A stretch of DNA of 64,000 nt from Acanthochlamys bracteata (taxonomy: Eukaryota > Streptophyta > Magnoliopsida > Pandanales > Velloziaceae): assembly GCA_019914995.1 (NCBI GenBank), contig CM034129.1, positions 4,849,725 to 4,913,724 on the forward strand. Direction: 5' to 3'. The translations under genes were made by a program, and so were the position numbers. The stretch's first letter is position 1. Each line of letters begins with the position of its first letter. The notes under the pieces are model-generated. The model was not told the origin of the DNA. It worked only from the letters and a program-made list of their open reading frames with translations, and made no database searches. Below are positions 25,578 to 37,112 of the stretch, piece after piece.

Positions 25578-26454
25578 ATTAAGACCAGGTTATTTTGAGA
25601 GGAAATACAGAATGCATCTATCACCAGCAAGGGAGAATAAAAAAGTGGAGCATCATAGAAGATACAAGTAGGTTAAACTTTTGAAAGGTATATGAATATC
25701 AAGTTACAGAATCTCCTTCAATTCTGAACGCATTCATGTACGACAGGTTATAGATAGTCCCAGAAATACTTGCACAACTCTGTGCAATTACTTTAGTTTT
25801 AATTGTAAACTATCCTGTAATGAAACAGCAAGAAATCACCTGTTGAAGCTTGCGGTCGGCAACTAGGGGGAATGAATTAACTACAGATGTCCTTCTGAAA
25901 GGCGCGTAGCACTCCAATTATGTATGTTCAATAAATACATTATGTTTCGAATGCCCGTAATTTTACTTTCTTTTTTCACAAAATTTTGAATTTTAAATAA
26001 TTTTTATAGTTTAATTACACAAAAAATTCAAAATTTTACTTTTATATGCGAAACTTTAGTTCCTAACTTTTTTATTTACATACTTTTCAATATAATTATA
26101 TCTTTTAATTTTCAACACACTTTCAAAATCTATTAAAATATAAATACTAAACTCTACTTTCATTTTATTTTTTAAAAAATTTTATCTTTTACTTTTTACT
26201 TTTACAAAATTCAGATATTTGAAATAAGCTCTAACATTTGTTCCATCATCGCAGTCCTGCAAGCAAATAATGAGCATAGCAAAGAGTCCCAATCAGTAAC
26301 TGTCGAAGTCCTCAAGCTGGTTATTACTTCATCATTTGAGAAAGAAAATATAAACAAAATGTGTGAACCAATTTGGTTGAGTAAAAATATTGCCATTAGT
26401 CAAAACCGTAACATGACAAATCTTCGCTTCGAGAGTACCTTTTGTTCTTTTTGG

Positions 26455-26655
26455 GAAGTAGAGAGAATAGAAAATTTTTTATTTCATTTTAAAAAATAAA
26501 TTTAATTTTTTTAATTTAAAAAATAATAAAAATAAATAAAAATAAGATTTAATAATATAAAATTTTTATATCTTTTTAAAATTCAAATAAATTATATAAA
26601 ATATTATAAAATATTTATTAGATAAAATGAGTTGTTTGAATGAAGTGAAACGCGC
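26455..26655 (-). mobile_element. AT-rich MITE-like repeat, family A, reverse copy
   Basis: Block order is the reverse complement of the copy at 26735-26925: AAATAAATTTAATTTTT, then AATAATAAAAATAAATAAAAA, then TAAATTATATAAAATATT, then a GTTTGAATG end near 26635. Boundaries approximate. Confidence 0.4.
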
Positions 26656-26663
26656 TCTCAAGC

Positions 26664-26738
26664 ACGCTCTATGGTAGCGTTTGAAATTGCATCCTAAACG
26701 CTCTATGGTAGCGTTTGAAATTGCATCCTAAACGCTCA
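26664..26738 (+). repeat. 34-bp tandem repeat, two copies plus a partial
   Basis: ACGCTCTATGGTAGCGTTTG, continuing AAATTGCATCCTAA, is repeated exactly at 26664-26697 and 26698-26731, with a third start ACGCTC at 26732. It lies between two inverted family A repeats. The unit contains the GCGTTTG end motif of those repeats. Confidence 0.9.
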
Positions 26739-26925
26739 TCTTTAATTTTTTTATTTTATATTTTTTAATATATATTTTATAAATTTATTTAAAAATTTAA
26801 AAAATATAAAGAAATTCTACGTAGTGAGATTTTTTTATTATATATTTTTATTATTTTTTTAAAAATAAAAAAATAAAACTCATTTTTAAAAAAAAATAAA
26901 AATACCTTCCCCATTGTTTCTTAGA
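26735..26925 (+). mobile_element. AT-rich MITE-like repeat, family A, forward copy
   Basis: Starts near ACGCTCATCTTTAA. Carries the family's diagnostic GAAATTCTACGTAGTGAGAT signature at about 26812-26831, followed by TTATTATATATTTTTATT and an AAATAAAACTCATTTTT stretch. Confidence 0.45.
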
Positions 26926-28189
26926 TCTCCTGCACTCACTATTAAGATTGATATTTAAAGGTCATCTAAAACTTTGCTTAGTAATGAAAGAAAAATGCCA
27001 ATTCCACAAGATAGTTGAAGGGGTCATGTAGTTACAGCCTGTCCCTTAATTTAGTATTTGTGTACATAAATAGCCATTTGGCTTATGACATCAATAACTG
27101 AATTGTTATCACAGCTAATGAACATATACTCTGCTTGCTGAAGGTAAACATTCCATTTTCTTTTCTTGAATAAAACTAGACAGGATTGTATGAGGAACTA
27201 TTATAAGCAGCTTAAAGAATCAACACATCCTAACAGTACAGTGCGTTCCCATCACCAACAACCATATTTGTTTATGGACTTATTTCAAATACACCGCACT
27301 TTATTTTTTTTTTTAATTTTAAATTCGGTCACTTTATTTGTTTCAATTGTCACTTCGATCTTCATATATATTTTTATACCAAATTCTACTTTTAATAAAA
27401 TTTAATGTCAAACTTAATTTCACTTGTTTTTATTATTACTTCGAATTTTGCTTCTACCGAATTCCACTTTTTATCGAATTCTACTTTGACGAAATTCAGT
27501 TTCACAAAATTCAGGTACGTGCATTTAAAACACGCATTATAATAAAAGAAAGGACGCATTCATAAATAAAATTACATAAATAAATAATTGTACTTATTTT
27601 TTTTTAACTTCAAAATAAATTATTTCAATAATTTTTTTATTTTAAACACTTTCAAAACATTCAAAATCTGTTGGATGGATGGAATCATGGAATTATAGAA
27701 CTGGGATATGATGCTATATTCATATTCATCAAAAGCATCAAACGGGTGGCGTTATTTGATGAGGAGAATATATAAACTCAAGTTGCAAGAAGCAAATGTT
27801 AGTGTTGGTTAAATAATGTATATCATAGCTGTAACTGTATAGATAGATTATTCCATTTTTTCTGAACAACATATATTAATATCGTCAAAATATCACATTA
27901 TTATACTCTCCGTATGCCAAAACTCAAAAAATCATAAAAAAATATTCACAAAGACAAATTATAAGCATATCAAGTAAATCATTCACAGACAAGTAAATGC
28001 ACGAGTCATAGATTTATTGGTGATGATAATAATACACATATTTATATGGGCCGTATTCTACTGTAGCTAACTTAAATACATTGCCTAGGCTCTAGATCGT
28101 TACGGCCCATTCCGCTCCGTTTAAATTTGGTCAGTCATCAATGTCAGCCCAGATCCAGATTGAGAGAGGTTCTTTTCTTACGACTAATA

Positions 28190-28435
28190 GAATGTGTTTG
28201 GTTTAACTTACTACAAAAATAATTTTTTAATTTTTCTTTTATATTTATATATATCTATATTTTATAAATATTTAAAAGATTTATTTAAAAATTTAAAAAT
28301 ATAGAAATTTAGCTAGTGAAATTTTTTATTACATTTATTATTTAAAAAAAACTTATTTTTTAAAAAATAAAACTACTTTTTATTTTAAAAAATTTTATTC
28401 TAAGAAGAACTCTCAAAACGTACTCTAAGAGTGCG
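28190..28435 (+). mobile_element. AT-rich MITE-like repeat, family A, forward copy
   Basis: Start GAATGTGTTTGGTTTAACTT. Signature ATAGAAATTTAGCTAGTGAA at about 28301-28320, followed by ATTTTTTATTACATTTATTA. End GAACTCTCAAAACGTACTCT. The start and the reverse complement of the end share a GTTTG/CGTTTTG core. It abuts the next copy. Confidence 0.45.
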
Positions 28436-28675
28436 TTTAGAATTGTTTATAAAATTGAATTTTTTTAAAATAAAAAATATTTTTTTTAGAAAATAAGTTT
28501 TATTTTTTTTATTTTTAAAAAAAATAATAAAAATATATAAGAAAAAAATTTTATTATTTAAAATTTTTTAAATTATCTAAATTTTTAAATAAATTTTCTA
28601 AATTTATTACAATATATATTAAAAATATAAAATAGAAAAAAAATTAAAAAGTAGTTTTTCAAATAGGATGCCAAA
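28436..28675 (-). mobile_element. AT-rich MITE-like repeat, family A, reverse copy
   Basis: Left end AGTGCGTTTAGAATTG and right end GATGCCAAACGCACA are imperfect inverted repeats. CTAAG flanks both sides (about 28424-28434 and 28680), a possible short target duplication. Block order is the reverse of the adjacent copy at 28190-28435. It ends about 155 bp upstream of the O-FucT start codon. Confidence 0.5.
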
Positions 28676-28834
28676 CGCACACTAAGTCAGCTGCCGTCTG
28701 CAGATGAAGAAATTAACATTTTTTCATCAATCACCCGCGAATCACCGCTCCATCCAAAAGAGCTCCACTCCTCACTCTCCTTCGCTACCTTTCTCTCCTT
28801 TACTCCATTACCGCCGATCGACGGTTAAGATACA

Positions 28835-31800
28835 ATGATGCAACCATCATCCATCGCTTCCCCTTCTTCTTCTTCTTCCTCCTCTGACGAAGAAGACGAA
28901 TCCAAGCCTCTGCAGAAATCTCCTTCTCCTCCTCAACGCCGTCGTTCAACGTTCCAGATCTCTTCTTCTTCTTTCAATAATCTCCCACGCTCCATTCTCT
29001 CCGTTAACAAAAAACTCATCCTCGCCGTTATCCTTCCTCTAATTATTGTTATCGCTTTCTTCTCTATTGATTTCCGCCGCTTACCTTCCGTTATCCCTAT
29101 CGTGCCTTCCGTTTCTCCTGCTGACCGAATGCGGCAATCCGAACTGCAAGCTTTGTCTCTTCTTCATGACCACCAGAAGTCACTTAGTTTTTTATTCAAT
29201 CGTTCCGTTTCGATTTCGAATTTGTCGGCGGCAACGCCGTTAGAGGACTTTAGATATACTTTGATGCAACAGATCAAGCTGAATCAACAGATTCAGGATG
29301 CTTTGCTCTCTGCACACCGTACTGGGAACTCTACTGACTCGCCATTTGATGCTTTTGATGGCAGTGTTGGTTCGCAGATGGCTGTTGATACTTGCCGGAA
29401 GTTGGATGTTGGATCGCAGAGACGGACGATTGAGTGGAAGCCGAAGGGGGATAGGTTCTTGTTTGCGGTATGTACGTCAGGACAGATGTCTAACCATTTG
29501 ATCTGTTTAGAGAAGCATATGTTCTTTGCGGCGCTGCTTGGGCGCATGCTTGTGCTCCCGAGCCCGAAGTTTGATTACCACTATGACAGGGTGCTTGACG
29601 TTGGGCATATTAATGAATGTTTTGAGAGGAAGGTTGTGATGGAGTTTAATGAGTTTGCTACAATGAAGAAGAATCATGTTCATATTAACAGGTTGATTTG
29701 CTATATGGCTTCACCGCCATGTTTCTTGGATGAGGAACACATCAAAAAGTTGAAGGACATTGGTGTCTCGGTGGGCAAGGTTGAGGCGGCATGGCCGGAG
29801 GCTGCAAACTCAAAGGAGCCAAAGAAGAGGACTGTTAATGATGTTTTGACAAAATTCTCTACAGATGATGAGGTTATCGCGATTGGAGATGTGTTCTATG
29901 CTGCAGTGGAAGAAGAGTGGGTAATGCAGCCTGGAGGTCCACTAGCTCACAAGTGTAAGACTGTGCTCCAACCTAGCAGGCTGATCCTTGTTACTGCACA
30001 ACGATTCATACAGACATTTCTAGGCAGCAATTATATCGCTTTACATTTCCGCCGACATGGATTCTTGAAGTTCTGGTAAGATTCCCTTACAGCACAGTTG
30101 CTCTTTGTCTTGGCAGTTATGTCCTGCAATCTTGTTTGATCTGGTTATTTTATTTTGGTAATCACACTGCTTTGAATATACTTGCTTGTTTCAAAGGAAG
30201 CAGTAGGGGACACCAATTTAACTCCTGCAAATTTTGTCGATGAACATATAGACAGATATCATATTCAACAGTTCCATGACAGGTATACTTACCATCATAT
30301 AACTATGGATTCCCCCCCTTTTCTCTCGCACAATTGACTGGGACTGGTCTGAACAGATTGTAACTTCTTAATTGGACCTGTAGTGAATTTGTAGTACATA
30401 ATCCAACAGGATCAATATGAATAGAGTTCTCCAATAGTTCTGGGGACTTCTTTCAAACTAAAGTATAACTGCAGGTGTGTAGATTGCTATTGCTAATAAA
30501 CTAAAATTAATGGCTAATGTCGAGCAAAATTGTAGGTCAAAAGACATACACTTAGACTGCTTCACATAACCCAGGCACCCTTGTTAGTCCAATTTTGTTA
30601 ATTCCAATAGAAAGCATTAGAAATTGGTTTCATTGCTAGACCTAGTTACTAGCATTTAGTAATACTAACTGCATTATGCAATATTATGCAATGTTGTTGT
30701 GGCTAGATGGGAGAACCTTTAACCCCATCAACAGTTTGCCTCCATTGCCTCAGACCAACTAATACAGGGACGGTTCCCAACTCTGCTATCACTAAATCAC
30801 CTACTTCATTAAGTTCTGCTCTCCATACACCGGCAGAAACCTTACTGATTTCGCTTATACTGGTGCATGAAGTGCAAATCTGGGTCTGAAGAAGATTGCT
30901 ACCTTCTTTGAAGAGCATAAGCTCAATTTAAAAAAGTTTGGAGATATCAGGAAAGTGACTACAGAAGTTGTTTTATTTGATATCAGGTGTTGGTGACATG
31001 GGTGTTTCCTTCTGGGCATTGCTAACTTGGTATAAAATAATATCTTCACTAGGACTTATTAGCTTTTTTCATTTTGACTGTCCTGGTTAGATTCTGCACC
31101 TGTTTAGAAGTTTATTTATATTTGAAGTTGCAGGAGGTGTAATTGCACTGTATTTTCATCCTAGTATGAAAAGGAATGACTTGTATCATGTTTGGGAGAG
31201 CTTTTCTCCCCTAACTTTTCGTTTCACGTTTCCGAATAAAATTTCTAGAATATTCTACAGAATTTTTTAAAAATTAAAAAGTACAGAAAAATTCTACGTC
31301 GTGAAATCTTCTTATTAGTTATTTTATTATTTTTAAGTAAAAAAGATAAAGCTCGTTTTTCAAAAATTTCCAAAATATCTCTCCCTTTAGAAAAGCTGTT
31401 TTTCAATAAGCACTCCCAAACGTAACTCTAAGCTCTTCTTTGAATATCTTGGTTGCTGATCATGCGGCATGATGCTTCATAGGATTTAGGAGCCCATTTA
31501 ATCTCCAAATCATAGTACTTTTAGCTTTTCTATAGTTAACCTTTTCCAAGTTCTTAGTTTTTTAACAAAGCTGTAACATGATGTTCCTGATACATGGATA
31601 TGGCTGCTAAATTTCTTGCCCTATGTCGATATAAGTAGACTCTTTCATATTTCTTTCTTCAGAATTTTGCTTTGTCTCTATTTCTAATATTATGCTATTT
31701 TTGACAAGATTTCTTGTATCTGATGCTATGCAGCAATGTAAAGAAGGAAAGTTGTTTCTTTCCCATTCCTCAGGCAGCACAGTGCATACTGCGGGTTGTG

Positions 31801-32277
31801 CAAAGATCAAATGCACCTGTCATCTATCTTTCAACAGATGCTGCCGAAAGTGAAAGAGATCTTCTGCGGTCTTTAGTTGTACTAAATGACAGAGCGGTAC
31901 CATTGATCAGAAGACCTGGGCACAATTGGGTTGAGAAATGGGATACCTTGCTTTATAGGAAAGGCTTAGGTGGAGATAATCAGGTAAATCTCGCCATCTG
32001 ATTAGCCCATGCTGCATTTCGGAAATTCTACCACAGCCCTTTAGTCACAGATCTCAGAAAGCTTTCTTTGATCTTGATTTTTTAGTGGTTTGCTTTCCAG
32101 GTTGAGGCTATGTTGGATAAAACAATCTGTGCTATGTCAAGAGTGTTTATTGGGTCTTCTGGTTCAACATTTACTGATGACATATTTCGTCTCCGGAGAG
32201 GGTGGCAGTCGGCATCAATCTGTGATGAGAATCTATGCCAAGGTGAACTACCAAACTTCATAGCTGAAGAAGAATGA
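28835..32277 (+). CDS. Plant O-fucosyltransferase family protein (GDP-fucose O-FucT)
   Basis: Three exons, 28835-30075 (phase 2), 31734-31983 (phase 0) and 32101-32277, give 555 aa. The ATG at 28835 is followed in frame by a second Met. Residues 1-60 are cytosolic, Ser/Pro-rich and acidic, then RRR. Residues about 61-78 (LILAVILPLIIVIAFFSI) form a single signal anchor, so a type II Golgi membrane protein is expected. The lumenal domain has FLFAVCTSGQMSNHLICLEK (family N-motif), NYIALHFRRHGFLKF (residues 404-409 HFRRHG, the GDP-fucose-binding Arg motif), then CFFPIPQAAQCI, VIYLSTDAAESERD and VFIGSSGSTFTDDIFRLRR. These are plant O-FucT (GT65/68-related) signatures. The acceptor is unknown. The long second exon gap (31734) was chosen because phase and CNVKKESCFFPIPQ match the family. 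It resembles At1g53770-type members. Confidence 0.88.
31188..31424 (+). mobile_element. AT-rich MITE-like repeat, family A, in O-FucT intron 1
   Basis: Left end CATGTTTGGGAGAGCTTTTC and the reverse complement of the right end, TACGTTTGGGAGTGCTT, are good inverted repeats. The inner signature AAATTCTACGTCGTGAAATC matches the copy at 26735. This is the best-delimited member of the family in the window. Confidence 0.6.
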
Positions 32278-33451
32278 GACAAGAAGGGTTTATCGAGTTT
32301 TCAACCGTTCCTAGCCATTTTATGGCCCTGAGTCCAAGGTGAATCATCAAACTACACCTGAAGCAAATTAATAGAAATAGAGAGATAACCAGATCACTAC
32401 ATCCCCCTGGTTCGGTGTACATTTGGTAGTACGTAGAAGCTAAACTTCACTTTAGTATTCCCATTCTGTGGTGCTCTCTTTCACTTGTAACCGCAGAAAC
32501 ATGCTCATTTTTTCACCATCCTTTTGAAAGGACCAACGATTCCGTTGATATACTTGCCTATCATTTGACGGCGAAGTTTTTTGAATCCCGGATTGAAAAC
32601 TGTTGCGAATCCCGAGTCGTTTTCGCTTTTTTTTTTTCTAAATGTTGTACGGATACGATATGGATGCGCGTGTTCTTTTAACAATATTGTGATATGATAT
32701 ACGTATAACAATTTCATTTTTCTATCATATTAATTAGGTAGCTATAACTGTTCTTTTAACCCTAATTATTTCGTTGCTAAGAACTTTCTCGCCGTGAGCC
32801 TATGAATGTTTGGCTCCTCTTTAGAAAGATGATTAAATTAAAAATTAATAAAATTCATTCAATTTTAATTTAATTTATATATTTATATAAATAAAATTTT
32901 TATTTTTAATTTTAATTAAATATATCAGATTATATTTTTGAATGGGATTATATATTGCAACAGCTAACTGGACGGTCTCCGTTCATTCTTCGCTCTCTCT
33001 TTCCTTGCTCTTATCTTTTTTTTTTTAAATCTGGTTGAAAGAAAAATTTCCATTCGAATACTGAATTCTCTTTTTAATTACGTTTGGTAGATGTAAGTGT
33101 GTTTAATTATATAAGATTTTACTGTTTATGTGAGATTTTAAATTTAAATTCATTATTTATATTTCAATTTATACTAAATTCATTTAACTTGGCTCTAATT
33201 TACAAACTCAATTCACTGAATTTATTTTCAAAAGTTTATTTTCTATTAACTAAAACACACTCTTTTATAAAATCGAACAAAATAGAGCCACGCCACGCCA
33301 CGCCACGCCACGCCACGCCACGCCACAAAGTATCTGCATCATCAAAGCTGCGCCATCCAACTATCACTGCTCGTCTCCTTCTTATTTCAACCTGAACTCA
33401 AAACTCTCTCTTCTTAAATTATGTAGTTCTTGGCTTGAGGTTGTTATCACG
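32278..33451. other. O-FucT 3' flank and spacer
   Basis: Probable 3' UTR, then AT-rich DNA. 33090-33262 may be a short MITE-like repeat: left AAGTGTGTTTAATTA and right TAACTAAAACACACTC are imperfect inverted repeats. A CCACG microsatellite at 33288-33326 is listed separately. Confidence 0.45.
33288..33326 (+). repeat. (CCACG)n microsatellite
   Basis: About eight tandem copies of CCACG (ending CCAC), a GC-rich pentanucleotide array in AT-rich DNA. It lies 126 bp before the decayed ZDS start codon. Confidence 0.95.
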
Positions 33452-36400
33452 ATGGCTTCAGCTTCTTCTTCTTGCTCAATTGCATCTACAGCTTCGCTCT
33501 GTAGAACAAAGCATGAGTAGCTACCTTTGCATGTGCTCCTCCGCCCGCGTCAACTTCTCTTTGGTGTGCGTGCGACTCTAGACAGTAAGGTTTCAGATAT
33601 GAGCGTTAACGGTGAGTGAGCAACAGCGCCTTCGCTGAGTTAAAAGTTTTCTTTCTTCACTTTGTTGTAGAATTGGGAAATCTTTTGGTTTTTTAATGGA
33701 TTTAATGTTTCGAGTATGTTTGTTTTTGGAGGAACTTTGGTATTGATTGAGAAAGATTGGATTTTTGTGTAGCTCCAAAAGGGTTGTTTCCGCCTGAACC
33801 TGAGCATTATAGAGGACCCAAATTAAAAGTTGCTATTATTGGTGCTGGGTTAGCTGGAATGTCAACTGCTGCAGAGATTTTAGATCAAAGGCCAAGAAGG
33901 AAGTTTAGTTTTTGGTTTTAGATGCAAATTGTTTGTAGGTTAGTTTTAGATTTTCAGGATTTTGACTGATGGACTTGAGAATGATTGTTGTCGTAATTAA
34001 AAATTTCATAATGCTCTGTGAATGGTCTCCTTGAAATTTATTGTATTAGTAAATCGTTATAGTTGAAACTCTTACTTTTCAAAACATCCATTATGCACTT
34101 GAACTCTGATCCAGAATATAATTATGCTCTATTCAGTTTTGTCATTTTTCACCAATTTAACTAAGCAAATTAATTTGTTGGTTGGTCTTTTCAGTTTGTA
34201 CTTGTTTCAGATAATTTTTCTAAGTAGAATTTATCTGCTTGCATTACTTTCAGGTTAGCTTCTCAGACTGGTTTTCGAAAGGTGGTACTCGCGTGAGGAT
34301 GTGGGATCCTGTTGCAAATGCCCTTGATTTGTTGATAGCAACAACATATGTGCCCGCTGTATGCTCAATTTTTGCTCTTTTTGCCACCAAGACTGAGGCT
34401 TCTCTATTGTGCATGCTGAAAGGTTCTTCTGATGCGTATCCAAGTGGTTCTATCAGAAAGTACATTACAGATAAAGGTGGCCAGTAATATATGACGTCGC
34501 CAAATATTTGTCCTTAACTGCGATCAGTATAGGAAAAACTTGTCTTGGATATCCTGTAAGCCTCTTATATTTGTTGCTGCAGTTGTCATCTTAGATGGGG
34601 CTGCAGAGAGATCCTTTACGATGAACTACCAGGTGGAGATACATATGTCCCAGGCATTGCCATGTCTAAGGTCCGAAATCCCATCATTTTTGTTATTGTT
34701 GTTATTAGGTTTCATCATTATGCTTTGTGTTTCTTGATTGAGCTTTAGATGATTTTCTCGCTTAAATCTACTTGCGGGGTTCTGTATGCATACAACTTTA
34801 CTGACACATCTTTGGTTAATACAAACAAATTGTAAGTATCATGTATATGCTGATCCCGAGCTTTTCTATCATAAGCATAGCAGTAGGAAGCTTCTCTTTT
34901 ATTTTTTATGATAGATTAATTTTTGTTTCCTCCACATTCATAGTACTCAGCGACCTACAATTTAAAATTGTAGTTTTCTACCAACTTTAGGTGTTTAGTA
35001 CTATAAGGTATACTTCTAGTTGAAGGATCTTCAATTGTTAGTGTACTTAATTCGTCAACTATAGCATATAATTTAGAAAGCATTGCAGCCGGTAGACAGG
35101 CTTATTTGTCATGTTGTGGTTCATATAATTTTAACTGGTTTTGCTATTTTCTTGTAGCAATTGATGCTTTTCTTATCTTATTAAGCTTTATGATGTTGTA
35201 ACAGGCCACACAGAAGAATTTTGTGAAAGCTGATGTTTATGTTGCTGGTGCGTCATGGTTATGTACTATTACATTGTGTGTTTTGCAATTCCATGTGTTA
35301 TAAAGTTGTAATCCTTGCAGCCTGTGATGTTCCGGGATCAAGAAATTGATTACAGCTGAGTGGAGAAAGTGGAACTTGACAATAATACATATAAACTGGT
35401 AGGTGTTCCAGGTTGTAACAGTTCAATTGAGATATGAATATGATGGCTAGGTAACAGAAATGCAGGATATAGAGAGGTCAAGGTAATTAGCAATTTCTTG
35501 CAACTGATTTTTTCCATTGTTTATTTTCATTTGCTTGTCTAGTTGATTGATGTGTTTACTAAATTGGTCCCATACATTCTGCTCTCTCCACAGGCAATTA
35601 CAGATAGCAGTTGGGCTGGATAATCTTCTTTATATACCAGATGCTCTCTTGTTTTGCAGACCTTGCATTTGCATCTCCAGAAGACTATTACATAGAAGGA
35701 AAAGGCTCCTTAATACAGTAAGGATATAAGTGCATGGAATCCTTTGCTAAGAACTTATTGCCTTCCTCGTTTAGTAATTATTTCATGGTAAAGAAGAGAA
35801 ATTAGTATATGTAATTTCCAATTTATTGCTTCTTCTTTCTTGGCATTCTATAGTCTAGTCCTTCTGTCATATAACTTGGATAAACATTTAATAGAATAAA
35901 AAATAGAAATAAGTGAGTTAGGACTATATATTATCTTGCAATTAAAGTACACTATTTGTCATCATAGCCTAAATCTAGAGTTCATGGACCTGTACACTAA
36001 ATCTAGGACTTTCTTGTAGCGCTGCTAGAGAGGTGAATCATGTAGTAACCGACCACCACTGAAGCAAGGGTTGGTTACAATGAGGTTGTTGTTAACTGGA
36101 CTCTTTTCTAGGGCTGTGCTAACACCAGGTGACCCTTGCATGCCTTTGTCAAATGAGGAGATCGTGAAGCAAGTCGAACAGCAGGTTAGTGGTTGGTCTT
36201 GATCTGCTTCTTCCACAATTTTTGCAGATTTACATGTTGTCTTGTGCAATGTGCATGCATAAGTTCTGTCAGGCTTTTGACTCTAATGCCAAGGTCGAGT
36301 GCTGCTTTAGAATTTATGTTGTACTTTTACAAGGTCATGGAGTAGTTCCCTTCATCACAAGGTCTGAAAGTCCTATGGTCTTCAGTAGTAAACATTGGTC

Positions 36401-37112
36401 AACCTTTATATCGTGAAGTGCCTGAAAACATCCATTCTGACGTGATCAGAAAGCCCCGGTGAAGAATTTCTTCCTTGCTGGGTTCTACACTAAGCAGGTT
36501 TCGCTTTTGTATTATATACGTTTATCATTTTTCTTGTTTTCAGTTGATTACTACTTTTGCTAGTAAGACATGACTAGGATGGAAAGATACTCAAGCTCCA
36601 ATTGTGTGTGCACCTTTATACTAGTCTTATCTTATGATAAGAAGTGGCAGCGACTTTAATGGGTTTTGCAGCTAAAACATGCTTAAGTAGACGTTCTCTC
36701 TTGAGAAATACTAAGAAGTTTAGCTATACATTGCATCTTTGTTCAATTCGGCATTCTTCTTGAATAGTTACGTAAATATCAAGATTGCATGACCATTCTT
36801 CCTTGTGCGACTTTCTGTTGATCTTGAATGATTTAAAGCCTGCCTCTATGGTTTCAGAAGCCATCATCTATGCATTGATCTAGCTAAAGTGCATTATCTT
36901 TATCTATTATCAGTACTGCATGCAGAAGAAAACTTTCCCTAATCCCGGATTGTGTAGGACTACATCGACATATGGAAGGAACAACTCTTTCTGGCAGGCA
37001 AGCAGCTGCTTACATCTGTGATGCAGGCGAAGAACTGGCTGCACTCAGAAAGTTGTCTTCCCTAGAAAGTGAGCAGATTTTAAAGCGTTCTAAAATGAAC
37101 CTTGTATGATTA
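33452..37112 (+). pseudogene. Zeta-carotene desaturase (ZDS) pseudogene, unprocessed
   Basis: A ZDS copy that kept its intron/exon structure. The start (MASASSSCSIASTASLCRT) meets TAG at 33518. LDSKVSDMSVN ends at a GT donor near 33611. Exon 33773-33893 has [10 protein letters not shown] and the FAD-binding [16 protein letters not shown]. About 130 residues that should follow are missing. Then [11 protein letters not shown]...[13 protein letters not shown] (34253-34486, stop), [20 protein letters not shown] (about 34597), NFVKADVYVA (35219), CDVPG with a frameshift (35323), QLRYEYDG followed by TAG for Trp (about 35425-35450), [13 protein letters not shown] plus frameshift (35602), VLTPGDPCMPLSNEEIVKQV (36115), [15 protein letters not shown] and [25 protein letters not shown], and [20 protein letters not shown] (about 36972-37034). 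Functional ZDS acts in plastid carotenoid synthesis. Multiple stops, shifts and deletions make this copy non-functional. Confidence 0.9.

Larger units (their letters stand above)
25586..28834. other. Repeat-rich intergenic region upstream of O-FucT
   Basis: No gene. Contains an AT-rich MITE-like block at about 25945-26230 (ends TTTCGAATGCCCG and TATTTGAAATAAGC, related in reverse to 63390-63690), an inverted pair of family A repeats (26455-26925), a related block at 27285-27545 (TTATTTCAAATACACC start), and an abutting inverted family A pair (28190-28675). GGGCC/GGCCCA motifs near 28048 and 28104 could be distal promoter elements of the O-FucT gene. Confidence 0.5.

Noticed and set aside
26664..26738. 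CRISPR-like spaced repeat
   Set aside because: Contiguous tandem repeat without spacers in a plant nuclear context.
34239..34487. 82-aa frame as an independent short gene
   Set aside because: It is one exon of the decayed ZDS copy.
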